A stretch of 49,608 nt of DNA from contig NC_018261.1 in the NCBI RefSeq assembly GCF_000227135.1, positions 370,470 to 420,077 of the forward strand, in the 5' to 3' direction. Positions 1-10,387 of the stretch are shown piece by piece. Positions within the stretch are counted from its first letter, which is position 1. The number at the start of each line of letters is the position of its first letter. This DNA is from Leishmania donovani (Eukaryota > Euglenozoa > Kinetoplastea > Trypanosomatida > Trypanosomatidae). The position numbers and the translations under genes are program-made. Under the pieces are notes generated by a model, which saw only the letters and a program-made list of their open reading frames with translations, ran no database searches and was not told the origin of the DNA.

Positions 1-153
1 AAGCTGGTGCCCGTTGCGTTTGGCGTGAAGAAGCTGCAGCAGCTGATCGTCATTGAGGACGACAAGGTGTCCGGCGACGACCTGGAGGAGATGATCATGG
101 GCTTCGAGGAGGAGGTGCAGTCGATGGATATCGTCGCCTGGAACAAGATCTGA
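1..153 (+). CDS. Elongation factor 1-beta, 3' end only (copy 1)
   Basis: The window opens inside this gene; 50 codons and the TGA stop at 151-153 are present. The product is the guanine nucleotide exchange subunit of the EF-1 complex, which reloads EF-1 alpha with GTP in cytosolic translation. The visible part is the end of the catalytic C-terminal domain: it starts KLVPVAFGVKKLQ and ends with the family's typical C terminus VAWNKI. All 153 bases are identical to 6291-6443, the end of a second copy, and the two diverge within a few bases after the stop. Identity and frame are certain; the 5' part lies outside the window. Confidence 0.95.
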   Translation, partial: KLVPVAFGVKKLQQLIVIEDDKVSGDDLEEMIMGFEEEVQSMDIVAWNKI

Positions 154-2336
154 GGTGATTCGAGGTGACACGTATGCTGTTCGCCACGTACGCGGCAGAC
201 GTCCTTCTTTAGCTAAGCGTGTTACTGTGTCTTACGCTTACGGCCCTTCCCTCTCTCTCTCTCGAGCACGAGAAGGGGGCAGACAAGCGTGTGAAGGGGC
301 GCGGGGGGGGGGAAGAACGCATATCGGGATCTGCATCACGCACTCACACGCACCGACCGACAAAGTTTCCATTCTTCTGATCTGTCTTGTTCACAGTTGA
401 CCTATCCGCGATGCCATGGAGTGCGGTGCGGGTTGATCGAGGCAGGGCAGCGGGGCAGCAGCAGTGGCGGGTGGAGAGAAGGGAAGGGAAAACAAAGAAC
501 GCCCGCTCGGAGGTTGGATGCGCGCAGTATGGAGACGTGAATGACAGCGTATGGGGAGGCGGAGGTGGAGGTGTCGGAGAAGCGAACTTCATGCGTGGAG
601 GAGGCGGTCTTTGCAAAGAAGCACACACAAATAAAGTTAAAAAACAAACAGAGGGAGAGATAAAAACACGCATTTTGGCTTAGGTAGGGCGTACGCGTCT
701 TTCGCTGTTCTGGGATGTGTGTGCCGCTCTCTCTGTCTGTCTGTGGCTCCGCCTCTCCTCCTCCCCTTCTTTGCCTTTTGCCAATTTTGATATCTGCCTT
801 TTAAGCCGATCACCGCTGTTGCGCACGCCTCTTTACCACCCCCTCGTCCCACACTAAATAAGAAAGCAAACAGTGCAGATCAGCTTGTGCTGCCCTCGCG
901 TATGTCATTGAAACGTCCACCTCCGGTCGTGGATTCACGCGTCGCATGGCGTGAAAGCGCATTGACGGCCTGCATATCGACATGACGAGGGCGCTGCCCG
1001 TATCTTGATGTGTGCGTGTGTGCGTAGATGCGTTTGGTGGGGGGGCAGCAGCAGGTTTCCTGTGTGTGTTTCTTGTTTTGCATGTGGGTGTCTCTCTTTG
1101 GTTTTGTTTTCCCCTGTTGTGTTGTCTTAAAATTGCCCCCCCCCCCCCGAAGAAAAGTAAAGCGACATATACGAGCATAAATTGGACGGCCCCCGTCCCC
1201 CTTTGTCGCTTCTTCTGTGAGTGGGTGTGTGTACGCGTGCAACTCGTGCTTCACATACACACACACATTCACACATTCACACGAGCGGCAGCTAAGCTCT
1301 CTTTCTATCCGTAACAGAAACACCTCCCCGCAAGGAAAACAGTAAACCGAGGCAACCGTGAGGCCAAAGTTCCCGCCATCCCCTCCCCCGAAAAAAAAAA
1401 GTGCGAGGACGGATCGGCACGGATGCTCTGCACACACGCGAAGCTTCTCTTCCTCTGAAGCTCAAGAAGCGCATGTGCTGCTTCCCTTTCGTCAAGGTGG
1501 CGGAGACGTCTGGGGTTTACTCTATGCGACTTACTACGTTGCCTCCGCAGCTGAGAAAGTGAGATTGCCTTTCCTTTCGCCTGCGCCAACGAAGGATGGG
1601 CATGCACTGTGCGTGTGTGCCCCTCCCCCCGCTTGGTAGCCTTGGCGGTGGCTTGACTCGACTTGGGGATGGAACGTGTGAGAACAGTAAAGAGCACTGT
1701 ATGTTTCGGTTGAGCACCACGCGGCGGTGTTGGCGTGTGCCTGAGCGAAGCTTGCCATCCCATGTGCGCGCATCTATCACACCTCGGCACTTCCCCCAGC
1801 CCGCCAAGGGCTCAGCACCATCTGCACTTTTCTTCTTGTGCTTCTCTCTGTGTGTGCTTGCCAACCTGCTTCAGTGTCTTGTGCCCTTCTCCTCCTCGTT
1901 ATCTCTTTCTCCTTTCTGTGGACTTTGCGTACTTGTGCATCGCCTTACCGACTCGCGTGAACCCATCGAAACGCATGCAACGCGAACATGTGACTTACTG
2001 TGTTGTTGGCTGTCAACCATGAAAACCACATACCTACTACCTTCCCCTCCAAAAACAACAAAAACATTATCATACACACCACATTGGCACTGATGTTCCG
2101 TATGCTTTCCTCTTCAATGACCATTGCTGCCGTTTCGTTGATGTGCACTCGATAACGACAATGTAGGAGAACAACGAAACATCGCGGAGAACAAGCTGAG
2201 GTTGCGCGGTGACGATCGTGCTTCTGCAGAGCCCCTTCTTTTCCCCTGTGCTTACTACTGCCGTTTTCGCCTTTACGGCATTTGAAACTTGTTCCGTTGT
2301 CAGTTTTCAAGCTCCTCATCTCTCGCTAACGCCATA
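154..2336. other. Intergenic: 3'UTR of EF-1 beta copy 1 and 5' region of next gene
   Basis: No supported coding region. It holds G-runs (about 301-311), a C-run (about 1137-1148), GT- and CA-rich patches, and many pyrimidine tracts. Short open frames on both strands are low-complexity translations of these tracts. It presumably holds the polyadenylation site of EF-1 beta and the trans-splicing signals of the next gene. Confidence 0.7.
2302..2303 (+). promoter_or_regulatory. Likely spliced-leader acceptor AG for the short EF-1 beta-like gene
   Basis: A pyrimidine-rich stretch over about 2230-2300 ends in TTGTCAG. The first ATG after this AG is 2337. The in-frame ATG at 2289 lies upstream of the AG and would be removed from the mRNA, which decides the start. 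Confidence 0.55.
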
Positions 2337-2570
2337 ATGCCCCCTGCCAACGTGAGGGACATCAAGCAGGCGCGCGCCGCCGTGGACGAGCTGGAGAAGG
2401 CGCTGGCGGGTCATCTCTTTCTAGGAGGTGCGAAGCCGGCTAAAGAGGACGTAGATAAGTTTTACGAGATGTTTGGCGAGCACAACATCGCGTTCTACCG
2501 CTGGGTACGCAACATGGCGTCCTTCACGGAGTCGGAGCGCAAGTCGTGGGGCCTGCCGGAGACTCCGTAG
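2337..2570 (+). CDS. Short EF-1 beta N-terminal-domain protein (77 aa)
   Basis: The 77-residue product matches only the N-terminal, GST-C-like interaction domain of EF-1 beta/delta proteins. The recognisable pattern is an AGHLFLGG segment, a KEDV segment, then FYRWVRNMASFTESER and a WG near the end. In full-length EF-1 beta this domain binds EF-1 gamma; the linker and exchange domain that normally follow are absent, and TAG follows directly after GLPETP. I chose the ATG at 2337 because it is the first one after a good acceptor AG at 2302-2303. It lies between two EF-1 beta copies, so it may be a diverged paralogue that kept only this domain, or a remnant that still looks intact. The domain call is firm; function as a free-standing protein is inference. 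Confidence 0.8.
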   Translation: MPPANVRDIKQARAAVDELEKALAGHLFLGGAKPAKEDVDKFYEMFGEHNIAFYRWVRNMASFTESERKSWGLPETP

Positions 2571-2654
2571 TGCGAGAGGCGACGAGAGACAACGATAGGT
2601 GAGTACTCATGGAGCATCCAATAACAGCGCGTGCAGCATGCTGCATCTCACCTG

Positions 2655-2673
2655 ATATATATATATATATATT
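2655..2673. repeat. TA microsatellite
   Basis: Simple TA dinucleotide run of about 19 bases in the 3' flank of the short EF-1 beta-like gene. Confidence 0.95.
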
Positions 2674-3111
2674 GCTCCTCATGCCCATGAGGGAGGGCTG
2701 TTGAGAGAGAGGAGGATACGTCTTGGCTGACGCGTTGTTGACCAGTGCAGGTGTGAGGCAGCTTGCCGAGGCCAACACTTCTAGGCCTTCCCTCTCTCTG
2801 TCATTGGATGCTCACTGTCCCCACATCTCTCTAGTTTTACTCCCGAACTCACCAAAGGTGCCCCCCTTCCCCCTCCTCACCCTGTCGGCCGCCCTCGTCT
2901 TTCCTCGCTCTCCCATTCGACTCGGACCAGCGCACTGCGCGCTCATCTCATCGTTTTTCGTCTCTCTTAAATGCCACGGCGCGAAAACAAAAAAAAAAAA
3001 AAACATTTTTGATAGAGCTCTTCTCTTGTCTTTGCCTTTTCTGTAGACATGTTCCCCGCTGCCACCTCTACCGTCACCGCTGCGCTTCTCTTCGTCTCCT
3101 CTTTCATTGTC

Positions 3112-3131
3112 TATATATATATATATATATA
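3112..3131. repeat. TA microsatellite
   Basis: Simple TA dinucleotide run of 20 bases. Confidence 0.95.
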
Positions 3132-3281
3132 ATATTGTATGTGCTGCTGTGCACAGCGGCCGTGTCTTGGCCTGTCATTGAAACTAGCTTCTTTCACCAT
3201 GTCCGGCTATATTGATCTCTGTGCATCGGCTGCTGTGATGCGTTGTCATTTTGGGGAGGCCTTTTGCCCTTGAGTCGGCCG

Positions 3282-3302
3282 TATATATATATATATATAT
3301 AT
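3282..3302. repeat. TA microsatellite
   Basis: Simple TA dinucleotide run of about 21 bases, flanked by GGC on the left and GCC on the right, so it could extend into a weak hairpin. Confidence 0.95.
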
Positions 3303-3480
3303 GCCTAGCTTTTTCCTCTCTGGATGCTTGTGAGTCTCATTGCATAGGATAGCCGACATGGAGGTGCGCCATCATTCGCTTTTCGTTTCTTTTTTTTTTG
3401 TGGTTCCGCCTGCTCGCTTGGGTGCGTATCTGTTTGATGTAGCGCCTGTGCACAGATAAATAGATGCCTTCAATGCACAA

Positions 3481-4775
3481 GGAAGAACTTAGTCACATAC
3501 CTGCCCGTCACGATGAGGACAGCATGCGAATAGCTGATTCGGCACGATGATGGCTGGCGCACCCCGCGCCGGATCGTTTGCTCTGCGCAGACCACAATAG
3601 CGACCTTTTCTTTGTTTTGCTCCTCTGTCTTTCAGCGTTGAGCCCGATATGCTGTGTGCGATTCGCGGCTCGCCCGAGGTTTGAAGCACGCCTCCTCTCG
3701 CGCTGTGATCGTGCACCGCAATGGCGTGATGACGCACATGTCGCGTGCACTGCATGGGCTTTCCCCGCCGGGTGTCGATCGCTGCCCTCTACGCTGCTTC
3801 CGAATGGCTAACTGTGAGCTCATTGTGCCCAGGCGCATGCCTATCCGCGAGCCCCTTCCGCTTGACACACCCACGCTTGTCAATGTCGTGCGGATTCCGC
3901 AGAGCGCGGAATGCTCCTGCCACCTCCGACTCATGGCAGCGTCCCACCTGCCGCGGCACATGCGGGCAAGCCATCCATACACGCCCTCTGTGATATCCGC
4001 GGAAACGGGCGGTGACGACAGCGGCCCACACAAACAACAACGTCCTACTGGAACAGGCCCAGGATGCCAAAGTGCGGGCACTGTGCGCGCACGCTGTCAA
4101 GCACAGCTGGCATGATGCATCGCATCCGACGAAAGCATCCAGAGGTCAGCAGAGCGCGAGTGAGGGAGAAAAAAGGCGCAAAGAAGTCCATACAAATCAG
4201 CCCCAATGTGCGTGTGTGTGCGGGCGAGGGCGGCATCTTCTGCATCCGACGCGGTGAGCTGATGAGGTGCAGATACCCGAAGCATGTCGAGAGCTCCCCT
4301 GAATGGCACCATCGAGTCGGCCAGAGTCGCGTGCGCGGAGCATTCACACCATATTACGGCATGCGGCGGCTTGAGGCGACCGAGGGAGGGGCATGGCGTG
4401 CAGGCGGAGCACAAGGTGTCAGAGGGCCCTGGCCTGCGGCTGGCCCACCTCCTCTCTGTGCTCATGCGGCACGCGCCTACACCAGCCCCTGCGGCCTGCA
4501 CGGCAGACGCCGCCGCCTCCGCCCTCGAGCAGGACTCTGAAGGTGGCCCTGTGGGATCATGGCATGCAGTGCACCCTGGCCCGTGTGGCGCCGGTGGCGC
4601 TGCACGCGTGCGAGGAATGGAGGAGGAAGGACGAGGTGGCGGGCCCGCTAGCGGCATGGCCCGATGCAACGGTGGCCGGCTCGTCGTGGACGGCGCGGAT
4701 GTAGCCGCGGTGCGACAGGGGTGTGTGGGCCGCGGCTGCATGCGTACACGTGTCGACCCGCTCTTGGTGGAGTGA
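3481..4775 (+). pseudogene. Decayed element with tandem C2H2 zinc fingers, probable DIRE-type retroposon remnant
   Basis: No frame stays open throughout, but two zinc-finger-like segments survive in neighbouring frames. The first, at 3912-3974, reads C-x1-C-x12-H-x4-H followed by Pro. The second, at 4073-4138, reads C-x2-C-x11-H-x5-H followed by Pro. They sit in different reading frames, as expected after an indel, and are followed by about 400 bases of GC-rich sequence unlike ordinary intergenic DNA here. C2H2 fingers close to the C terminus are known in the ingi/L1Tc clade of trypanosomatid non-LTR retroposons, whose dead copies in Leishmania are called DIREs. I did not recognise reverse transcriptase or RNase H motifs, so the assignment rests on the fingers and the decay. 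A broken ordinary zinc-finger gene is the alternative. The boundaries are approximate. Confidence 0.35.
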
Positions 4776-5746
4776 GGCGTTGATAACGAAAGATACTTTC
4801 TCTGACTTCTCTTTCATTGTGTGCACTTGCTGGTGTTCTCGTTCTCCTTCTGGTGCTTTATTCTCGTGCTGTGCTGCTACGCTGTTGCAACGATGCCCAA
4901 CATGGACTCCTGCGAGCAGCCTTGGTGCGGGGGCGGCCGGTGCCGTGCTCGCGCGTGTCCGTTTATGTGTGGAGTCCCGAGCATCTTCAGTCGACAAAGG
5001 TGACTTTTGGCGAGGCGGTGAAGTACGTGATTTCGTAGATGGCATGAAGCGAACCTTTAGCGCGTTGGGTGCTTATATTCTTGTTTACTTGTGTGCCCGT
5101 GCGTGTGTGTGTGTATTGTGTTCTGCCTTTCTCACTTTACCATTCCCTCAGGACTTCCTGCTTATTCCTCTGTGCATGTTTGTGTGTGTGTCTTCTCAGA
5201 AGAATTCGCGTGGAGTCGACAAACGCGTAGACTTGACCTCAGCGTGCACGACGGTGCAACTGTGCGAAGTGCATGGTGGCTATGTCGGCCGTTGTGCTGG
5301 TTGTTGGCTGTCGAAGCCCTGACAGTAACATCGGAAAGAGAACGAAAAGCAGAGGATGCAGTGGCGTTTGTACCGCCACTCCTCGATCTTGGGTGCTTGC
5401 CCAAAGGTCAGCGTAGTCAATCTCTGCACTGCGCCAGCGTGCAAGTGCGGACAATGTGTTCAGGTGTGCTGAATACAGCCATTTTTGTACGCGGCCAAAC
5501 TTATTCTCCCCTCCGAGTGCTCCATGCCCTTTGCGTCGACTTTCGCTGTTCTCGCTCTCTGCTTTTTGCTGGTGACATTGCGCGCCTGTGCACTCCGTGC
5601 ATGCCCCCCCCCCTCACATTCGCACCCGCCACACATCTGCGGACGCGCCCTCCGCCTCTCCTGCAGTTTACACCGTCCACACGCTCTTTTCGACTCTCCT
5701 AGCTCTTTCTCCCCCCCTCCTCCCGACCACCCCGCACCCCCGCGCG
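4776..5746. other. Intergenic upstream of EF-1 beta copy 2
   Basis: No supported gene. Pyrimidine-rich DNA, strongest over about 5580-5740, runs into the assembly gap and probably includes the trans-splicing signal of the second EF-1 beta copy. Open frames here are short and low in complexity. Confidence 0.65.
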
Positions 5747-6132
5747 NNNNNNNNNNNNNNNNNNNNNNNNNNNNNNNNNNNNNNNNNNNNNNNNNNNNNN
5801 NNNNNNNNNNNNNNNNNNNNNNNNNNNNNNNNNNNNNNNNNNNNNNNNNNNNNNNNNNNNNNNNNNNNNNNNNNNNNNNNNNNNNNNNNNNNNNNNNNNN
5901 NNNNNNNNNNNNNNNNNNNNNNNNNNNNNNNNNNNNNNNNNNNNNNNNNNNNNNNNNNNNNNNNNNNNNNNNNNNNNNNNNNNNNNNNNNNNNNNNNNNN
6001 NNNNNNNNNNNNNNNNNNNNNNNNNNNNNNNNNNNNNNNNNNNNNNNNNNNNNNNNNNNNNNNNNNNNNNNNNNNNNNNNNNNNNNNNNNNNNNNNNNNN
6101 NNNNNNNNNNNNNNNNNNNNNNNNNNNNNNNN
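5747..6132. other. Assembly gap (386 N)
   Basis: Run of N covering the start codon and the N-terminal half of EF-1 beta copy 2. The gap length may be an estimate. Confidence 0.99.
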
Positions 6133-6134
6133 AG

Positions 6135-6443
6135 GCGAAGGACGCGGAGAAGAAGAAGGCGAAGAAGGATGTGATTGCGAAGTCGTCGATCCTGTTCGAT
6201 ATCAAGGCGTGGGACGACACGATCGACCTGGAGGCGCTCGCGCAGAAGCTGCACGCGATCCAGCGCGACGGCCTGATCTGGGGTGACCACAAGCTGGTGC
6301 CCGTTGCGTTTGGCGTGAAGAAGCTGCAGCAGCTGATCGTCATTGAGGACGACAAGGTGTCCGGCGACGACCTGGAGGAGATGATCATGGGCTTCGAGGA
6401 GGAGGTGCAGTCGATGGATATCGTCGCCTGGAACAAGATCTGA
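6135..6443 (+). CDS. Elongation factor 1-beta, 5' end in gap (copy 2)
   Basis: 102 codons plus a TGA stop at 6441-6443 are visible. They begin in the lysine/alanine-rich acidic-basic linker (AKDAEKKKAKKD) and continue through the whole nucleotide exchange domain, with SSILFDIKAWDD, the LIWGDHKLVPVAFGVKKLQ segment and the C terminus VAWNKI. The protein is the exchange factor for EF-1 alpha in the cytosolic EF-1 complex. The last 153 bases are identical to copy 1, while the 3' flanks diverge shortly after the stop, so the copies are kept alike in their coding part but may be controlled by different 3'UTRs. The N-terminal half and start fall in the gap. Confidence 0.96.
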   Translation, partial: AKDAEKKKAKKDVIAKSSILFDIKAWDDTIDLEALAQKLHAIQRDGLIWGDHKLVPVAFGVKKLQQLIVIEDDKVSGDDLEEMIMGFEEEVQSMDIVAWNKI

Positions 6444-9112
6444 GGTAATTCGGAAAAGGCGCGACGGATAGGCTGTGACGGACAGAGCGCGAGTGGTACT
6501 GCGCGTTCGTGAGCGAGGCCTCGTCTCGGGAGTGGGCGGAGGGTAGTCGCTGTTTCTTGTGCGATGACAGCGATTAGTCGGAGAGTTTTTTTCGCGGCGC
6601 ACAGGGTGGTAGCGGGACACTTGCCGCATGGTTACCAATCTGCAAGAAGGGCGAGCTTGTTTTCGTCTGTCCTCGTTTGGAGGCCGCCGTGCAAGGCAGC
6701 GATTCCTCGTCGTTGAACCCTCCCCCACCCCACCCCCAAGGCAATCGCATGACGCACTGATAATCTTTGCCGAATCATGGTGTGTGATTGGTTGGGCAAG
6801 GGGGCGCGTGTTTCACTCGTGCTTGCCGTGCATGTTGTCGACCGTCTCTTCGAGCCGCGCTCGCCCCGCAGCAGTCTTCCTTTTGTTTGCTGTTGTCATT
6901 TTTGGTGCTCGCAACGCACTGTTTTCTTGTTTTCCTGCCGGCTTGTTTTCCACGTCCTATAAGGTAAGCAGAAGACAGGAAAACGGAAACGCACGTAAAC
7001 AGCGTAGACGTACACGTGTCGTTGGAATGTGGGCGCGCCGATGTGTGTGTGTGTGTGTGCGGGTCTGTGTGGTGTATTGGTCTCTCTAGTGGCGAGAGGG
7101 AGGGTTAGGGACGTACAGAGTGCATGTCTACCGTTTGCGGGCAGCTGTCGATGGTGTTACGCTATAAGCTGTGACAGCCTCTGCACCGTCATCTGGTGCG
7201 CATGTCTTCGGCGTCTCGCTGCCTGCTTCTTCTTGAGCCCTTTCTCTAGCCGCCACGCTTCGACTTACACATAAGCAACACGGGGCACGCCCACGATCCA
7301 CAACGGGTGCTCTGTGAACACCAAGGTATGAACTCTATCCGATAAAAAAGAAAAACATCGCAGCCACAACAACAGCAGCGCGGCAAACATACCAAACGAG
7401 CATCATGGTTGTTTTCTGAGAGAAGAAAAAAAACATAAAAAGGCATCAGAGATGAGCCAGCCTTGAAGCGAAGGAAAGAGACTAATCTCTCACTCTCTGT
7501 GTGCGTGTGAGGGGAGAGGAGGAGCTTGAGAGAGAGAGGCGGAACGCAGTCGCCAGTGAGGTGGAAAAGAGGGATAATTGTGCGAGTATTCGCCCGTGTG
7601 CTCATGGCCAGTTGAGGCTTGGCGTCAGGCTGCGGCGTATGTGGGTTTGACCATAGTGCGCCACCGTCTTGTCGGTTCTGTCCGTCTCTCTCATGCAGGC
7701 ATTCACACGAGCGGCGCAAATTTGGGGTGCTCTTTCATGTTGACACTCTTCTTTTGGTTTGTGAAACCTTTCCTGAATCGAGCGTGCACCCACTCCCACT
7801 CCATTCGCTCACGTGCTCAAACTCCTCTCGCAATCTTTGCCTGGATGGCTCTCAGCAAGTCCCCCCCCCTCCCCCGCCTCTGCCTCTCCTTTTTTTTCTG
7901 TTATTTGGTTCGTATCTCCTGTGCGTGGCGCTGCAGGCGCGCCTCTCTAGCCGACAAGTCTTCAAGGTGCACAGTGGCAAGGCGCGTTGCCGGACGTGCG
8001 CGCACCTTTGCAGTCACTAGTGTAGGTATGCGATCTTCACGTTAGCATCACTCCCTACCGACAAACACAATACAGGCGAGGCGCCAGGCCGGACAGCTGA
8101 TCTTGAGCTTCGCTCGCGCAAAGAGAGGTGCCGAGAGCAGGGGAGGTGCGAGTCGCCTCCCATCCGTAGGATAGGCAAACAGTCATCACCTACTGAAGGC
8201 GAATGATCGATGTGCAGTGTGGGTGCGAGTAAAGGCGGACGGCGTTGATAGGGGGAGGGGAAGGGCAGGGTAGCGGATCGGTGCTGAAGTGCCGGTGCTA
8301 CTGTGTGTCTCTGAGTGCAAGCAATGGCGCAATGAACTCGAGATATAGGACACTATCACAGCATGGAGCATTTTCTCCCCCAGTCTCTCCAATTTCGTGC
8401 TTCGGCTCGTTCGAGTGTCTAGGATACCCACCATGTGAATCGCCGCGGAAGGAAATTGAAAGAGGCGTCGTACGTAGAGCACTGGCGTGCGCTCGTGCGA
8501 GGCGTTGCCACATGTCTCCGCAGCGTCCCCCTGCTGCTCTCCCCTCAGCGCTTCCGCATGCCCCGCTTCTCAGCTATGCAGGCCACTGCGTGTGTATGCC
8601 TTCACTCACTCTGTCTCTGTGATGACTCGTACAAAAAGCGCCCCCCTCTCTACTCTGACTCACTGCTCATTGAATCGCGCGCACCCCTGCTCCGCGCGCA
8701 ACCTCACACATGCATCATCATGTGCGCTTCTCCGCGGGGGAGTGCCACCTTTACACAAATCTGGCACCGTCTTCCTCATACGCACAAGCACGCGCCGGCA
8801 CACGCATACGCGGTAGAGAGGACGGAATAGAGACACCAGCACCTCGACAAAGACGAGAAGACACGCACGGAGAACAAGCGCTCGTGTGCTTGTGGTGTAT
8901 GCGTGCGTGTGCCCGCTTGCGTCGCAAGGGTCCTTGCATTCGGCGTGCTTTTCTCTCGGGGCCGCTCACGCCCCTCCGCCCTGCGTACTGTCCTTCCACC
9001 TACCTCCCCGTCTCTCCCACGTACGCGGTGTCTGCTTGTGGTGTGTGCATGCGTGTGCGCGACCCGCTTTTTTGCTCTTCCTCTTCTCCTTTGTGGGTCT
9101 GCATACACTCTC
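6444..9112. other. Intergenic, about 2.7 kb without a gene
   Basis: No coding region is supported on either strand. The sequence has GT-rich and pyrimidine-rich patches and a purine-rich stretch near 7330-7570. It should hold the 3'UTR of EF-1 beta copy 2 and the 5'UTR signals of the phosphatase gene. Confidence 0.65.
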
Positions 9113-10387
9113 ATGCGCCACGGTACGGCACCGCAGGTGGGCGGACGAAAGCGAAGCCGCTCTCGCTCGTCAGAGAAGTCGCCCGTGTCGGCGCTGCACG
9201 ATGAGGAAGCGGAGGACGTCGTCGCATCGCCCGTGCATGCGAAGGAGAAGCACCATCCGCAGCTAAGTGCCAATGCGACCAGCCCTGTTATCTCTAGCCC
9301 TCACGGGAGTAGCCACGGTAGCTGCAACTCAAGCGTCTCCTCGACATCCTCCTCGTCTTCTGCCACCAAGCACTCGGGTGACAAGAGTCCACATAATGCA
9401 CGCAAAATGCCGGCTGCTGCTGCTGCGGAGGCGGCAACAGCATCGACCGCGGTAGCCGCGGCGGCGGCAGCGACGTCGACATCCCCCACGGCGTACATGA
9501 CCCCCGAGGACGCCTCCATCTACACACTAGTCACCAGCATCTTGGCAGAGTGGCGCAGTGGCGTCACTCTACTGAAGGAGGATATCATTCGCTTAATCCT
9601 GCGTCGTGTGCGCCCCATCCTCATGAGCCAGCCGATGCTCGTCCGCACCGAGGCGCCGATCAACGTGTGCGGTGACATACACGGCCAAATCACAGACCTC
9701 GTCGAAATCTTCAAGGCGGGCGGACTGCCTCCCCACTCGCGCTACCTCTTCCTCGGTGACTACGTGGACCGCGGCAAGTATGGGACGGAGGTGATCACGG
9801 TGCTGCTGGGGCTGAAGGTGTTGTACCCGAAGCGCATATATGTTCTGCGCGGAAACCACGAGACGGACAGTATTTGCCGCATCTACGGCTTCTTTGACGA
9901 GGTGAAGCGCCGTTTCAACGTGCGCCTGTTCAAGGAGTTCACGGATGTGTTCAACTGCCTTCCCGTGGCGGCGTTGATAGAGGAGATCGCGCTGTGCATG
10001 CACGGCGGTCTCAGCCCCGAACTGCGCCACCTGCGTCAAATTGAACAGATCTACCGGCCGTTGCTGGTGCCCGATGAGGGACTTGCCTGCGACCTTCTCT
10101 GGTCCGATCCGGAGGAGGGGTCGTCTGGGTGGCAACCAAGCGAGCGCGGTGTCAGCTTTACGTTTGGCGAGGATGTAGTGAAGCGCATGTGCGACAGCCT
10201 CGGCATCGACATCGTTCTCCGAGCCCATCAGGTGGTGGATGAGGGTTACTCTTTCTTTGCCGGCAGGCGCCTCGTCACCATCTTTAGCGCGTCCAACTAC
10301 TGCGGCGAGTTCACCAACAGCGGTGCCATGATGCTGATGGACGAAAACTGCATGTGCAGCTTCCAAATCTTTAAGCCTGAGTACTAA
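9113..10387 (+). CDS. Serine/threonine protein phosphatase, PP1 family, with low-complexity N-terminal extension
   Basis: The 424-residue product is a metal-dependent Ser/Thr phosphatase of the PPP family, closest to PP1. All catalytic signatures are intact: GDIHGQ near residue 187, GDYVDRG near 216, GNHE near 247, then HGGLSP, LLWSDP, RGVSFTFG, RAHQVV and FSASNYCGEF. PP1 holds two metal ions with these residues and removes phosphate from serine and threonine with partner subunits. The C terminus stops soon after CSFQIFKP. About 130 N-terminal residues are extra compared with usual PP1: an Arg/Ser-rich basic patch, Ser runs and Ala runs. The start is uncertain: the ATG at 9113 is the first in the long frame, but the first AG after the pyrimidine tract is at 9135-9136, which would move the start to the in-frame ATG at 9407 and give 326 residues. 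Confidence 0.93.
   Translation: MRHGTAPQVGGRKRSRSRSSEKSPVSALHDEEAEDVVASPVHAKEKHHPQLSANATSPVISSPHGSSHGSCNSSVSSTSSSSSATKHSGDKSPHNARKMPAAAAAEAATASTAVAAAAAATSTSPTAYMTPEDASIYTLVTSILAEWRSGVTLLKEDIIRLILRRVRPILMSQPMLVRTEAPINVCGDIHGQITDLVEIFKAGGLPPHSRYLFLGDYVDRGKYGTEVITVLLGLKVLYPKRIYVLRGNHETDSICRIYGFFDEVKRRFNVRLFKEFTDVFNCLPVAALIEEIALCMHGGLSPELRHLRQIEQIYRPLLVPDEGLACDLLWSDPEEGSSGWQPSERGVSFTFGEDVVKRMCDSLGIDIVLRAHQVVDEGYSFFAGRRLVTIFSASNYCGEFTNSGAMMLMDENCMCSFQIFKPEY
9135..9136 (+). promoter_or_regulatory. Candidate spliced-leader acceptor AG inside the annotated phosphatase 5' end
   Basis: There is no AG dinucleotide from 8929 to 9134, a 206-base stretch that is largely pyrimidine and ends with a strong tract at about 9066-9092. 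The first AG is 9135-9136, 22 bases downstream of the ATG at 9113. If used, the 9113 start is lost. Confidence 0.4.

Larger units (their letters stand above)
2571..3480. other. Intergenic with three TA repeats
   Basis: No coding sequence seen. The stretch contains three TA-dinucleotide runs of about 19-21 bases (about 2655-2673, 3112-3131, 3282-3302), an A-run near 2990-3003 and several pyrimidine tracts. A short inverted repeat (CCTCATG / CATGAGG) follows the first TA run. Confidence 0.7.

Noticed and set aside
5460..6728. Minus-strand ORF of 422 codons spanning N
   Set aside because: Open only because the 386-N gap carries no stops; antisense to EF-1 beta.
7100..7112. GGGTTAGGG as a telomere-like repeat
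   Set aside because: A single unit in unrelated sequence, not an array.
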